Shown: piece after piece, positions 1 to 5,337 of the stretch | Layout of the letters: each line of letters begins with the position of its first letter | Numbering within the stretch: position 1 is the stretch's first letter | The notes under the pieces: generated by a model | Seen by the model: the letters and a program-made list of their open reading frames with translations, nothing else | Told to the model about the DNA's origin: nothing | Databases searched by the model: none | From: Thermocrinis sp. | Lineage (GTDB): Bacteria; Aquificota; Aquificia; Aquificales; Aquificaceae | Length of the DNA: 5,818 nucleotides | NCBI GenBank assembly: GCA_009903855.1 | Contig: WYEK01000025.1 | Location: 1-5,818, forward strand | Direction of reading: 5' to 3' | Made by a program: the position numbers and the translations under genes

Positions 1-446
1 TGAAGATGCACGCCGGTAATTTTGGATATGAGCCAGTTGGCAATCATTGAGGGAAGCCTTCTTGATAAAAATGGGTCCTTTCGGTCCTTTCTCCACCCGC
101 TTACCACATGATAGCCTTCCTTTAATTTTTCCAGCAGTATTGGAATGTCCTCGGGGTCGTTTTGTAGGTCTGCGTCCAAGGTGACGATCACATCTCCCTT
201 TGCGTGTTCAAAACCCGCAGACATGGCGGCGGTCTGTCCGTAGTTCCTTTTGAACCTTATTACTTTTAGCCGGCTGTCCTTCTCCGCCAGTTGTTTTAGC
301 CTTTGATAGGTACCATCGGTGGAGCCATCATCCACAAAGATGATCTCGTAATCCTCTCCTAAGCTATCTAGAACCTTTTTGAGCTTTTCGTAAAGTATGG
401 GAACGTTTTCCTCTTCGTTATAGGCGGGGATTACCACCGAGAGCAT
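1..446 (-). CDS. Family 2 glycosyltransferase, GtrB/polyprenyl-phosphate sugar transferase type (3' end missing)
   Basis: I translated this frame by hand; it is open to the window edge, so only the first 148 residues are visible. It starts at an ATG and opens MLSVVIPAYNEEEN, the typical first beta strand of a GT-A fold. DDGSTDGT (residues 39-46) binds the nucleotide-sugar; DADLQNDPED (91-100) carries the DxD-type metal site in the form usual for dolichyl/undecaprenyl-phosphate sugar transferases (DPM1, GtrB, ArnC). NYGQ near 68-71 and SGWRKDRKDP near 116-125 also fit that subfamily. Such enzymes move a sugar from UDP- or GDP-sugar onto a lipid phosphate at the inner face of the membrane; GtrB-like members have two C-terminal membrane helices, which would lie outside the window. 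The gene follows the 222-residue gene after 12 bases. There is no good ribosome binding site next to the ATG, so translational coupling is likely. Donor and acceptor cannot be told from the sequence. Confidence 0.9.
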   Translation of the reverse strand, partial: MLSVVIPAYNEEENVPILYEKLKKVLDSLGEDYEIIFVDDGSTDGTYQRLKQLAEKDSRLKVIRFKRNYGQTAAMSAGFEHAKGDVIVTLDADLQNDPEDIPILLEKLKEGYHVVSGWRKDRKDPFLSRRLPSMIANWLISKITGVHL

Positions 447-458
447 GCTAATAGTTTA

Positions 459-1127
459 TCAGATGTATGCTCCTTGCCCTTCCACTATTACCCTTATTAG
501 CTTTCCCTTCTCTTCTATGTCCTTTACTCTGTAATCATAAAAGTTTATCTTTGAGAACTCCTCTAAGCTCAACCTCTTTTCTGCAATGTATCTCAAAAGG
601 TATGCCCTGTGGGGCTGAGGGTTGATAACTTTCTGCCCTTTTTTGTAAAAGAAAAACCTCACCACCTTATGGGCGGTTCCAAGGTCCAAGAGCCCTTCCT
701 CCTGCCTTCCCACAAGGGGGAGCACCACTTGGTCTTTGAAAAGCTCCCTTGAGATTTGTTTTAGGTATTCCTTCCACCAGTCTTTTAGCTTTGAACCTTT
801 ACAGTTGTCCTCCCAAGAGTGCTCTGCATAGGGAATGGGCGTATCCACCTTTAACAGCCCAAAGAGGGGAGAAAGAACCACCGAGCTCTCCACTATAAAC
901 TCCTGCACTGGTGGAGGTAAAACCCAAAACTCCAAGCTTTCCCAAAACCTTCCCTTTAGCCTTCTCCAAAGGGGCAAAGGCTCATCCATGTTAATGCCAA
1001 GGCAGTTTATAACCTCTATCCTTTTGGTATTGAGCTCTTCGAAGGGATAAACTTCTAAGCCGACAGGGTATTTTTCCCTGAGCTTTATCTTTGATTGCCT
1101 TTTGGACCAAGGAAGGATAAACCGCAC
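459..1127 (-). CDS. Hypothetical protein, 222 residues, first gene of the minus-strand operon
   Basis: I do not recognise this protein. It is 222 residues, basic, rich in Trp, Phe and Tyr (WRRLKGRFWESLEFW near 54-68, DWWKEYLKQ near 116-124), with two cysteines (C42, C109) and no obvious signal peptide, long membrane helix or nucleotide-binding motif. The C-terminal third (FFFYKKGQKVINPQPHRAYL near 158-177, ending VIVEGQGAYI) looks like a folded alpha/beta segment. The frame is a convincing gene because it fills the space between the glycosyltransferase and the divergent peroxiredoxin with compact spacing. The start is doubtful: the only standard start in frame is GTG at 1127-1125, about 20 bases from the nearest Shine-Dalgarno sequence (AGGAG, 1152-1148). 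The frame stays open further upstream without ATG, GTG or TTG. An ATG at 1144-1142 is one frame off; adding one A after it would give MLKITFVRFILPWSK. Its place before a glycosyltransferase hints at an envelope or glycolipid role, but that is only context. Confidence 0.7.
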   Translation of the reverse strand: MRFILPWSKRQSKIKLREKYPVGLEVYPFEELNTKRIEVINCLGINMDEPLPLWRRLKGRFWESLEFWVLPPPVQEFIVESSVVLSPLFGLLKVDTPIPYAEHSWEDNCKGSKLKDWWKEYLKQISRELFKDQVVLPLVGRQEEGLLDLGTAHKVVRFFFYKKGQKVINPQPHRAYLLRYIAEKRLSLEEFSKINFYDYRVKDIEEKGKLIRVIVEGQGAYI

Positions 1128-1204
1128 AAAAGTTATTTTAACATCTTCTCCTGCGATTTTTCTTTGCTGATAGCTCAGTATGGAGGCTTAAAATAAAAAA
1201 CACT
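1128..1204. promoter_or_regulatory. Divergent intergenic region between the 222-residue gene and the peroxiredoxin gene
   Basis: These 77 bases must hold the promoters of both divergent genes. On the plus strand TAAAAT (1189-1194) matches the -10 consensus at five of six bases, but the best upstream partner, TTGCTG (1164-1169), is poor and spaced at 19. If that -10 is used, transcription would start only a few bases before the peroxiredoxin ATG at 1205 and the mRNA would be nearly leaderless. GGAGG (1182-1186) lies 18 bases before that ATG, too far for a normal ribosome binding site. On the minus strand AGGAG lies at 1152-1148. I found no convincing minus-strand promoter. Confidence 0.3.
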
Positions 1205-1714
1205 ATGAAAGCATTTCTTATAAAACTCCTTACCCTTTTAGGTTTTGTGGAAGCTGGGAACCTAATTCAGGAGGGACAACCTGCGTACAATTTTAATCTT
1301 TTAAACGAGGAGGGCAAACCGGTTCAACTTTCCCAGTACAGAGGTAAATGGGTAGTGCTTTACTTTTATCCAAAGGCGGATACTCCCGGATGCACCACGC
1401 AAGGCAAAGAGTATTCAAGACTCTATGACAAGTTCCTTTCCAACAACGCAGTAGTGTTTGGCGTAAGCACCGACGACGTGCCCACTATAAAGAGGTTCAA
1501 AGAAAAATACAACTTTAGGCATAGCTTACTTTCGGACCCAAAAGGCGAAGTAGCCAAAGCTTACGGAGTTAAGCTGTTTTTTGGCATGTGCTCGAGGGAC
1601 ACAGTTTTAATAAACCCGGAGGGAAAGGTGGAAAAAATTTACAGGGGCGTGGACCCAAAGGGGGACCCAAACCAAGTGCTTAGCTACATTACATCAAAGG
1701 CTAAAAACTATTGA
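1205..1714 (+). CDS. Peroxiredoxin of the Bcp/PrxQ (AhpC/TSA) family
   Basis: The 169-residue product has the thioredoxin-fold peroxiredoxin core from about residue 21 (IQEGQPAYNFNLL). The active site is FYPKADTPGCTTQ: PxxxTxxC with P56, T60 and peroxidatic C63. R132, in SRDTVLINPEGKV, is the conserved catalytic arginine. The enzyme should reduce H2O2 or organic hydroperoxides using thiols. The resolving cysteine common in PrxQ, five residues after the peroxidatic one, is absent; the only other cysteine is C129, next to S130-R132. The N-terminus has an extra hydrophobic stretch, MKAFLIKLLTLLGFVEAG, which could be a weak signal peptide (V-E-A before G18) or a membrane anchor; typical Bcp proteins start close to the core. 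A GTG at 1247 would give a version without it, but lacks a good ribosome binding site. It has no clear terminator downstream and is followed by 150 non-coding bases. Family assignment is secure; export and mechanism are not. Confidence 0.93.
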   Translation: MKAFLIKLLTLLGFVEAGNLIQEGQPAYNFNLLNEEGKPVQLSQYRGKWVVLYFYPKADTPGCTTQGKEYSRLYDKFLSNNAVVFGVSTDDVPTIKRFKEKYNFRHSLLSDPKGEVAKAYGVKLFFGMCSRDTVLINPEGKVEKIYRGVDPKGDPNQVLSYITSKAKNY

Positions 1715-1774
1715 ACGCTGAGGCTACCTTCAAAAATTCCTTCATGGGACGTCTATCCGGCAGATAAAGGAGCC

Positions 1775-1789
1775 AACTTGGTTCAAGTT
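1775..1789. repeat. Inverted repeat AACTTG-GTT-CAAGTT upstream of the promoter
   Basis: A perfect dyad with 6-base arms around a 3-base centre. It lies 20 bases upstream of the -35 box at 1810. It has no T-tract after it, so it is unlikely to be a terminator for the peroxiredoxin gene. Its position would suit an activator or a second operator. Function is inferred from location only; a chance occurrence cannot be excluded. Confidence 0.4.
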
Positions 1790-1809
1790 AGAACAGCCTC
1801 CTCTACAGC

Positions 1810-1838
1810 TTGACTATTGCAAATTATTTGCATATAAT
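1810..1838 (+). promoter_or_regulatory. Near-consensus sigma-70 promoter for the iron-sulphur protein/thrS/dapB operon
   Basis: The -35 box TTGACT (1810-1815) matches TTGACA at five of six bases, the -10 box TATAAT (1833-1838) is perfect, and the spacer is exactly 17 bases. Transcription should start near 1844-1846, giving a leader of about 20 bases that holds a full Shine-Dalgarno sequence before the ATG at 1865. Such a strong core promoter in front of an operon usually means high expression or tight repression; the inverted repeat inside the spacer favours the second. Confidence 0.85.
1818..1832. promoter_or_regulatory. Perfect 7-1-7 inverted repeat in the promoter spacer, candidate repressor operator
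   Basis: TGCAAAT-T-ATTTGCA is a perfect 15-base dyad with 7-base arms and a single central base. It fills the spacer between the -35 and -10 boxes, so a dimeric protein bound there would block RNA polymerase. The 7-1-7 layout is that of Fur-family sites (for example PerR TTATAAT-N-ATTATAA and the Fur TGATAAT-N-ATTATCA core), though the base sequence differs from both. Upstream lies a peroxiredoxin gene, which makes a peroxide- or metal-sensing regulator an attractive guess. The symmetry and location are seen directly; the regulator is inferred. Confidence 0.6.
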
Positions 1839-1839
1839 A

Positions 1840-1853
1840 CTTTTTATAAAAAG
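1840..1853. repeat. AT-rich 14-base palindrome over the predicted transcription start
   Basis: CTTTTTATAAAAAG is its own reverse complement. It spans the predicted start site (about 1844-1846) and touches the Shine-Dalgarno sequence. Because it is almost all A and T it has a fair chance of being accidental, or of reflecting flexible DNA for promoter melting. It could also be a second operator. Confidence 0.35.
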
Positions 1854-1858
1854 GAGGT
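1851..1858 (+). promoter_or_regulatory. Strong ribosome binding site (AAGGAGGT)
   Basis: AAGGAGGT is a full-length anti-Shine-Dalgarno match. Its GGAGG core ends 7 bases before the ATG at 1865, which fixes the start of the iron-sulphur protein gene. Confidence 0.9.
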
Positions 1859-1864
1859 AAAAAA

Positions 1865-3142
1865 ATGGACATTGGTGGCACGAAGGATTTTGAGTTCAAC
1901 ATCAGGGACCCGAAGTTTCTGGACGAGCAAGCCCTCTGGGAGGAGGCAAAAAGAGTATATTCAAAGTGTAAGGATTGTAGGATGTGCGTTACCTACTGTC
2001 CCTCTTTCCCCGCCCTGTTTGATGCGGTGGACCGGCACGATGATGATGTAGAAAAGCTGAGCAAAGAAGAGTTAGCCCTTCCTTTGGAGCTGTGCTTTCA
2101 CTGTAAGCAGTGCTACTTTAAGTGCCCTTACACTCCGCCCCACGAGTGGCGCATAGACTTTCCTCACCTTTCCCTGAGGTATAAGGTGTGGAAGTTCAAA
2201 AACAAAGGAGCCAAGCTAACAGACAGACTTATGGTAAATACAGATTTAGTGGGCAAGCTTTCGGTACCCTTTGCTGGCATAGTAAATAAGCTAAACAACA
2301 CAAAGCCTGTAAGGGTGATCCTAGAGAACTTTATGGGCATAGACAGGAGGGCAAAACTGCCACCCATAAACTCTCAAACCTTGGGGGATTGGTACAAGGA
2401 AAACAGAAAGCCCGTCAAAGGCGAAAACGGAAAGGTTGCCCTCTTTAGCACCTGTCTTTTCAACTATAACTACTTGGAAAAGGGCATAGCACTGCTACGA
2501 GTCTTAGAAAAGAACGACCTTTGGGTGGAAATTCCAGAAGTTCAATGTTGTGGCATTCCCTTCTTTGACGTGGGAGACATAGACACATCCATACAAAAAG
2601 CCAAGCACAACGTCAAGGTTCTAAAGTCCTACGTATCTGCAGGTTATGACATAGTAGTGCCCGTGCCCACCTGTGCTCTGCAGATAAAGTACGAGTACCC
2701 ACTACTTTTGCCCGATGACCCCGACGTCAAGTTGGTTTCCGAAAAGGTTTTTGATGTGCACGAGTACCTTTGGAAGCTAAAGGAAAAGGGAAGACTAAAC
2801 CAAGACTTTAGGGTCTCCATGGGCAACATAGCTTACCACATTCCTTGCCACCTCAAATCCCTGAACGTGGGCTACAAGGCTGCGGCACTTATGAGGTTAA
2901 TCCCCAACACCAAGGTTAGGCTTATTGAAAGATGCTCTGGACACGACGGCACCTTTGGTGTAAAAAAGCAGACCTTTGACATGGCATACAAGGTAGGCTC
3001 CAAGCTTTTTGAGGAAATAATCAGCGCAAAGGCAGACCTTGTGGTATCCGATTGTCCCCTTGCCAGCAACCAAATAGAGATGGCAACGGGCATAAAGGTA
3101 TTGCACCCCATAGAGGTTTTATACAGGGCTTATAATTTTTGA
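1865..3142 (+). CDS. GlpC/HdrD-like iron-sulphur protein: two [4Fe-4S] ferredoxin motifs plus two CCG domains, the second degenerate
   Basis: The 425-residue product is soluble in appearance, with no signal peptide or membrane helix. Two ferredoxin motifs lie at the N-terminus: C35-x2-C38-x2-C41-x3-C45-P and C77-x2-C80-x2-C83-x3-C87-P. Two CCG (DUF224, heterodisulphide reductase) domains follow. The first has C197, C228-C229-G and C270. The second has C328, C357-S-G and C397, with Ser in place of the second CCG cysteine and DCPLA where E. coli GlpC, as I remember it, has DCETC. The layout matches GlpC, LutA and HdrD relatives, which pass electrons between a partner dehydrogenase and quinone or thiol/disulphide. 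No GlpA or other flavoprotein gene is next to it, so a glycerol-3-phosphate dehydrogenase role is unlikely. From memory, proteins with the CSGHDGT variant occur next to rubrerythrin genes, which would fit the peroxiredoxin upstream. An iron-sulphur subunit of an Aquificales fumarate reductase is an alternative. Electron-transfer function is secure, the partner unknown. Confidence 0.85.
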   Translation: MDIGGTKDFEFNIRDPKFLDEQALWEEAKRVYSKCKDCRMCVTYCPSFPALFDAVDRHDDDVEKLSKEELALPLELCFHCKQCYFKCPYTPPHEWRIDFPHLSLRYKVWKFKNKGAKLTDRLMVNTDLVGKLSVPFAGIVNKLNNTKPVRVILENFMGIDRRAKLPPINSQTLGDWYKENRKPVKGENGKVALFSTCLFNYNYLEKGIALLRVLEKNDLWVEIPEVQCCGIPFFDVGDIDTSIQKAKHNVKVLKSYVSAGYDIVVPVPTCALQIKYEYPLLLPDDPDVKLVSEKVFDVHEYLWKLKEKGRLNQDFRVSMGNIAYHIPCHLKSLNVGYKAAALMRLIPNTKVRLIERCSGHDGTFGVKKQTFDMAYKVGSKLFEEIISAKADLVVSDCPLASNQIEMATGIKVLHPIEVLYRAYNF

Positions 3143-3145
3143 ACC

Positions 3146-5059
3146 ATGCTTAGGGTAGTTCTAAACGGTAAAGAGTACGAAGTGGAAGAGGGTAAAAAGC
3201 TTGGAGATTTCTTTAAAGAGGTTGGAATAGAGGGTGCCCTTGGCGCCAAACTGGGCGGTAAAATAATTGACCTTCAGACACCTATAAGGGAGTCTGGAGA
3301 GCTCGTGCCTATATACAAAGAGGACCCAGAGAGCTTGGAGATCATGCGCCACTCCCTTTCTCACATAATGGCTCAAGCCCTAAAGGAGATATACGGTAAG
3401 GAGGTGGTCCATCTTGGGGTGGGACCCACCACGGAGGAAGGTTTCTACTACGACGTGGAGGTAGAAGGGACAAGGATCAGAGAGGAGGACCTGCCCAAGA
3501 TAGAACAGAAGATGAAGGAGATCATAGAGAGAAACTATCCCATTCTGAGGAGGGAGCTGGACAGGGATTCTGCCATTAGACTCTTTGAACAGTTAAAGGA
3601 ACATTACAAGCTTGACATAATCAGGCGTATAGACCCTCACGATGTTATATCCGTCTATGAGCAGGGGGACTTTGTAGACCTTTGCAGGGGGCCCCATGTG
3701 CCCTCCACTGGTATGGTGGGTGCCTTTAAGCTAACTCACATAGCGGGAGCCTACTGGCAAGGAGATCCTTCCAAGCCTATGCTTCAAAGAATTTACGGCA
3801 TAGCTTACTGGGACACAAAGGAGCTTGAAGAGAGGCTGAAGTTCTACGAAGAGGTAAAGAAAAGGGACCACAGAAAACTGGGCGCAGAATTGGAGATGTT
3901 CCTCATAGACGAAGACATAGGGGGAGGTTTGGTGCTCTGGCTTCCAAAGGGTGGGATATACAGAAAAGTTTTGGAGGACTTTTGGAAGGAAGAACACTTA
4001 AAGAGGGGTTATCAACTGGTTTATACACCCCATGTGGGAAAGGCAAAACTATGGCAAACAAGCGGGCACTTAGAGTATTACCGTCAAAACATGTATCCAC
4101 CCATGGAGATGGAGCAGGAGGAATACTTTGTTAAACCTATGAACTGTCCTTTCCATGTGGCCATCTACAAAAGCAAGGTAAGGAGCTACAAAGAACTACC
4201 TCTGAAGTTGGCAGAGCTTGGCACTGTTTATAGATACGAGCTCTCCGGAGTTCTGCACGGACTAATGAGGGTAAGGGGCTTTACCCAAGACGACGCCCAC
4301 ATAGTATGCACACCCGAGCAGGTGGATGATGTCATCCTTGAAACCTTGGACTTTGCGGTGCAGATGTTAAAAACCTTTGGCTTTGAGGACTTTAAGGTTT
4401 ATATATCCACAAGACCACCCCTTTACATCGGCTCCGAAGAGCAGTGGGAAAAGGCAGAGAATGCCCTCAAAAAGGCGGTAGAAGCTCTAAACTTAAGCTA
4501 CGAGATAGACGAGGGTGGTGGTGCCTTTTACGGCCCCAAGATAGACGTAAAGATAAAGGATGCCATAGGTAGGTTCTGGCAGTGTTCTACCATTCAGTTT
4601 GACTTTAATTTGCCAGAGCGCTTTGACATGGAGTACGTAGGTCCAGACAACAAAAGACACAGACCATACATGATCCACCGGGCGATCTTTGGGTCAATAG
4701 AAAGGTTCACCGGTGTTCTTTTGGAACACTATGCGGGGCTTTTGCCCTTCTGGCTCGCACCCGTCCAAGCAAGGGTTATCCCAGTATCTGAAAAACATAT
4801 ACCTTATGCAACCGAACTTAAGAATTTCCTAACAGAAAGGCACTTCAGAGTGGAAGTGGACGACAGAAAGGAACGACTCTCCGCCAAAATAAGGACTGCG
4901 GAGTTGCAAAAAGTCCCCTACATCCTTGTGGTGGGAGATAGAGAAGTGGAAAGCAAAACCGTTTCCGTCAGGTCCAAAAAGGAAGGAGATTTAGGAACTA
5001 AAACTTGGGAAGAGCTGGTGGAATTTTTCACAGAACTTGTCCAAAAGAAAGTGTGTTAA
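3146..5059 (+). CDS. thrS: Threonyl-tRNA synthetase
   Basis: Full-length class II synthetase, 637 residues, close to E. coli ThrRS (642). It joins threonine to tRNA-Thr in the cytoplasm. Domains in order: TGS domain (about 1-60); editing domain (about 61-225) with H69-x3-H73 and C180-x3-H184, the site that clears Ser-tRNA-Thr; catalytic domain (about 240-535) with zinc ligands C334 (PMNCPFH), H385 (DDAHI) and H511 (MIHRAIFGS), motif 2 around YRYELSGVLHGLMRVRGF, and motif 3 around HRAIFGSIERF; anticodon-binding domain (about 540-637) with RVIPVSEKH and a PYILVVGDRE segment. All key residues are present. It starts 3 bases after the stop of the iron-sulphur gene with no recognisable Shine-Dalgarno sequence, so it is probably translated by coupling and transcribed from the promoter at 1810. 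I see no T-box, and no leader exists between the genes to hold an operator of the E. coli thrS kind. Confidence 0.98.
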   Translation: MLRVVLNGKEYEVEEGKKLGDFFKEVGIEGALGAKLGGKIIDLQTPIRESGELVPIYKEDPESLEIMRHSLSHIMAQALKEIYGKEVVHLGVGPTTEEGFYYDVEVEGTRIREEDLPKIEQKMKEIIERNYPILRRELDRDSAIRLFEQLKEHYKLDIIRRIDPHDVISVYEQGDFVDLCRGPHVPSTGMVGAFKLTHIAGAYWQGDPSKPMLQRIYGIAYWDTKELEERLKFYEEVKKRDHRKLGAELEMFLIDEDIGGGLVLWLPKGGIYRKVLEDFWKEEHLKRGYQLVYTPHVGKAKLWQTSGHLEYYRQNMYPPMEMEQEEYFVKPMNCPFHVAIYKSKVRSYKELPLKLAELGTVYRYELSGVLHGLMRVRGFTQDDAHIVCTPEQVDDVILETLDFAVQMLKTFGFEDFKVYISTRPPLYIGSEEQWEKAENALKKAVEALNLSYEIDEGGGAFYGPKIDVKIKDAIGRFWQCSTIQFDFNLPERFDMEYVGPDNKRHRPYMIHRAIFGSIERFTGVLLEHYAGLLPFWLAPVQARVIPVSEKHIPYATELKNFLTERHFRVEVDDRKERLSAKIRTAELQKVPYILVVGDREVESKTVSVRSKKEGDLGTKTWEELVEFFTELVQKKVC

Positions 5060-5080
5060 TATCTTTAGTAAAACTTGAAA

Positions 5081-5085
5081 AGGAG
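5081..5085 (+). promoter_or_regulatory. Ribosome binding site AGGAG that decides the start of the 81-residue gene
   Basis: AGGAG lies 6 bases before the ATG at 5092. The frame is open back to an ATG at 5005 inside thrS, but that start would give 29 extra residues overlapping thrS and has no ribosome binding site as good as this one. Confidence 0.8.
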
Positions 5086-5091
5086 AGTGTC

Positions 5092-5337
5092 ATGGAAGAA
5101 CAAACCTATGCAGTACCTTTTGCATTGGTAGGCTTTTTCCTAACCTCCAAGCCCATTGAGGAGAGCATCAGAAACGATGTGACTCCGGAAGAGCTGGAAA
5201 AGCTTCAGGAGATCATAAGCAGGCTACTCTTTACGGAGGGTGTCCAAGTTGCCCTCTATCCATCGGTTGTTCCACCGGATCAAGCGGAAGAGGCGGTAGA
5301 TGAGCTGGAAGATATGATCTTTGGAGAGGAAGAATGA
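5092..5337 (+). CDS. Small, very acidic hypothetical protein (81 residues) between thrS and dapB
   Basis: I do not recognise this family. The product has 81 residues, no cysteine, and about 20 Asp/Glu against 4 Lys/Arg, so it is strongly acidic. It opens with a hydrophobic segment (YAVPFALVGFFLTSKPIEES, about 6-25), has a helical middle (TPEELEKLQEIISRLLF, about 31-47), then VQVALYPSVVPPDQAEE and an acidic tail ending FGEEE. The first segment is too short and mixed to be a sure membrane helix; it reads more like a buried beta strand. Evidence that it is real: a good AGGAG site, a fitting 32-base gap after thrS, and a stop that overlaps the start of dapB (ATGA). That packing puts it in the operon and coupled to dapB. 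Its job is unknown; a small binding or regulatory protein is only a guess. Confidence 0.75.
   Translation: MEEQTYAVPFALVGFFLTSKPIEESIRNDVTPEELEKLQEIISRLLFTEGVQVALYPSVVPPDQAEEAVDELEDMIFGEEE

Noticed and set aside
835..1050. A 71-residue plus-strand open frame inside the 222-residue minus-strand gene
   Set aside because: No ribosome binding site, Ser/Thr/Leu-rich low-quality composition, and wholly opposite a better-supported gene; a shadow frame.
1132..1178. Short dyads GTTA-TTT-TAAC (1132-1142) and CTGA-TAGC-TCAG (1167-1178) in the divergent region
   Set aside because: Four-base arms in AT-rich DNA are expected by chance, and neither is aligned with a convincing promoter.
1775..1795. A terminator for the peroxiredoxin gene
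   Set aside because: The stem is only 6 pairs with moderate GC and no T-tract follows it.
1717..1807. A possible structured RNA or tRNA-like element in the intergenic region (GCTGAGGCT pairing with AGCCTC, and a GGTTCAAGTT stretch like a T-loop)
   Set aside because: The outer pairing is only 6 bases over about 70 bases, the T-arm stem does not pair, and no acceptor or anticodon stem can be built.
2164..4678. Several minus-strand open frames of 61-88 residues opposite the iron-sulphur gene and thrS
   Set aside because: All are antisense to strong coding regions with recognised motifs and have no supporting start signals or recognisable motifs.
5005..5091. An upstream ATG that would lengthen the 81-residue protein by 29 residues
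   Set aside because: It overlaps the 3' end of thrS in another frame and lacks the AGGAG site that precedes the ATG at 5092.
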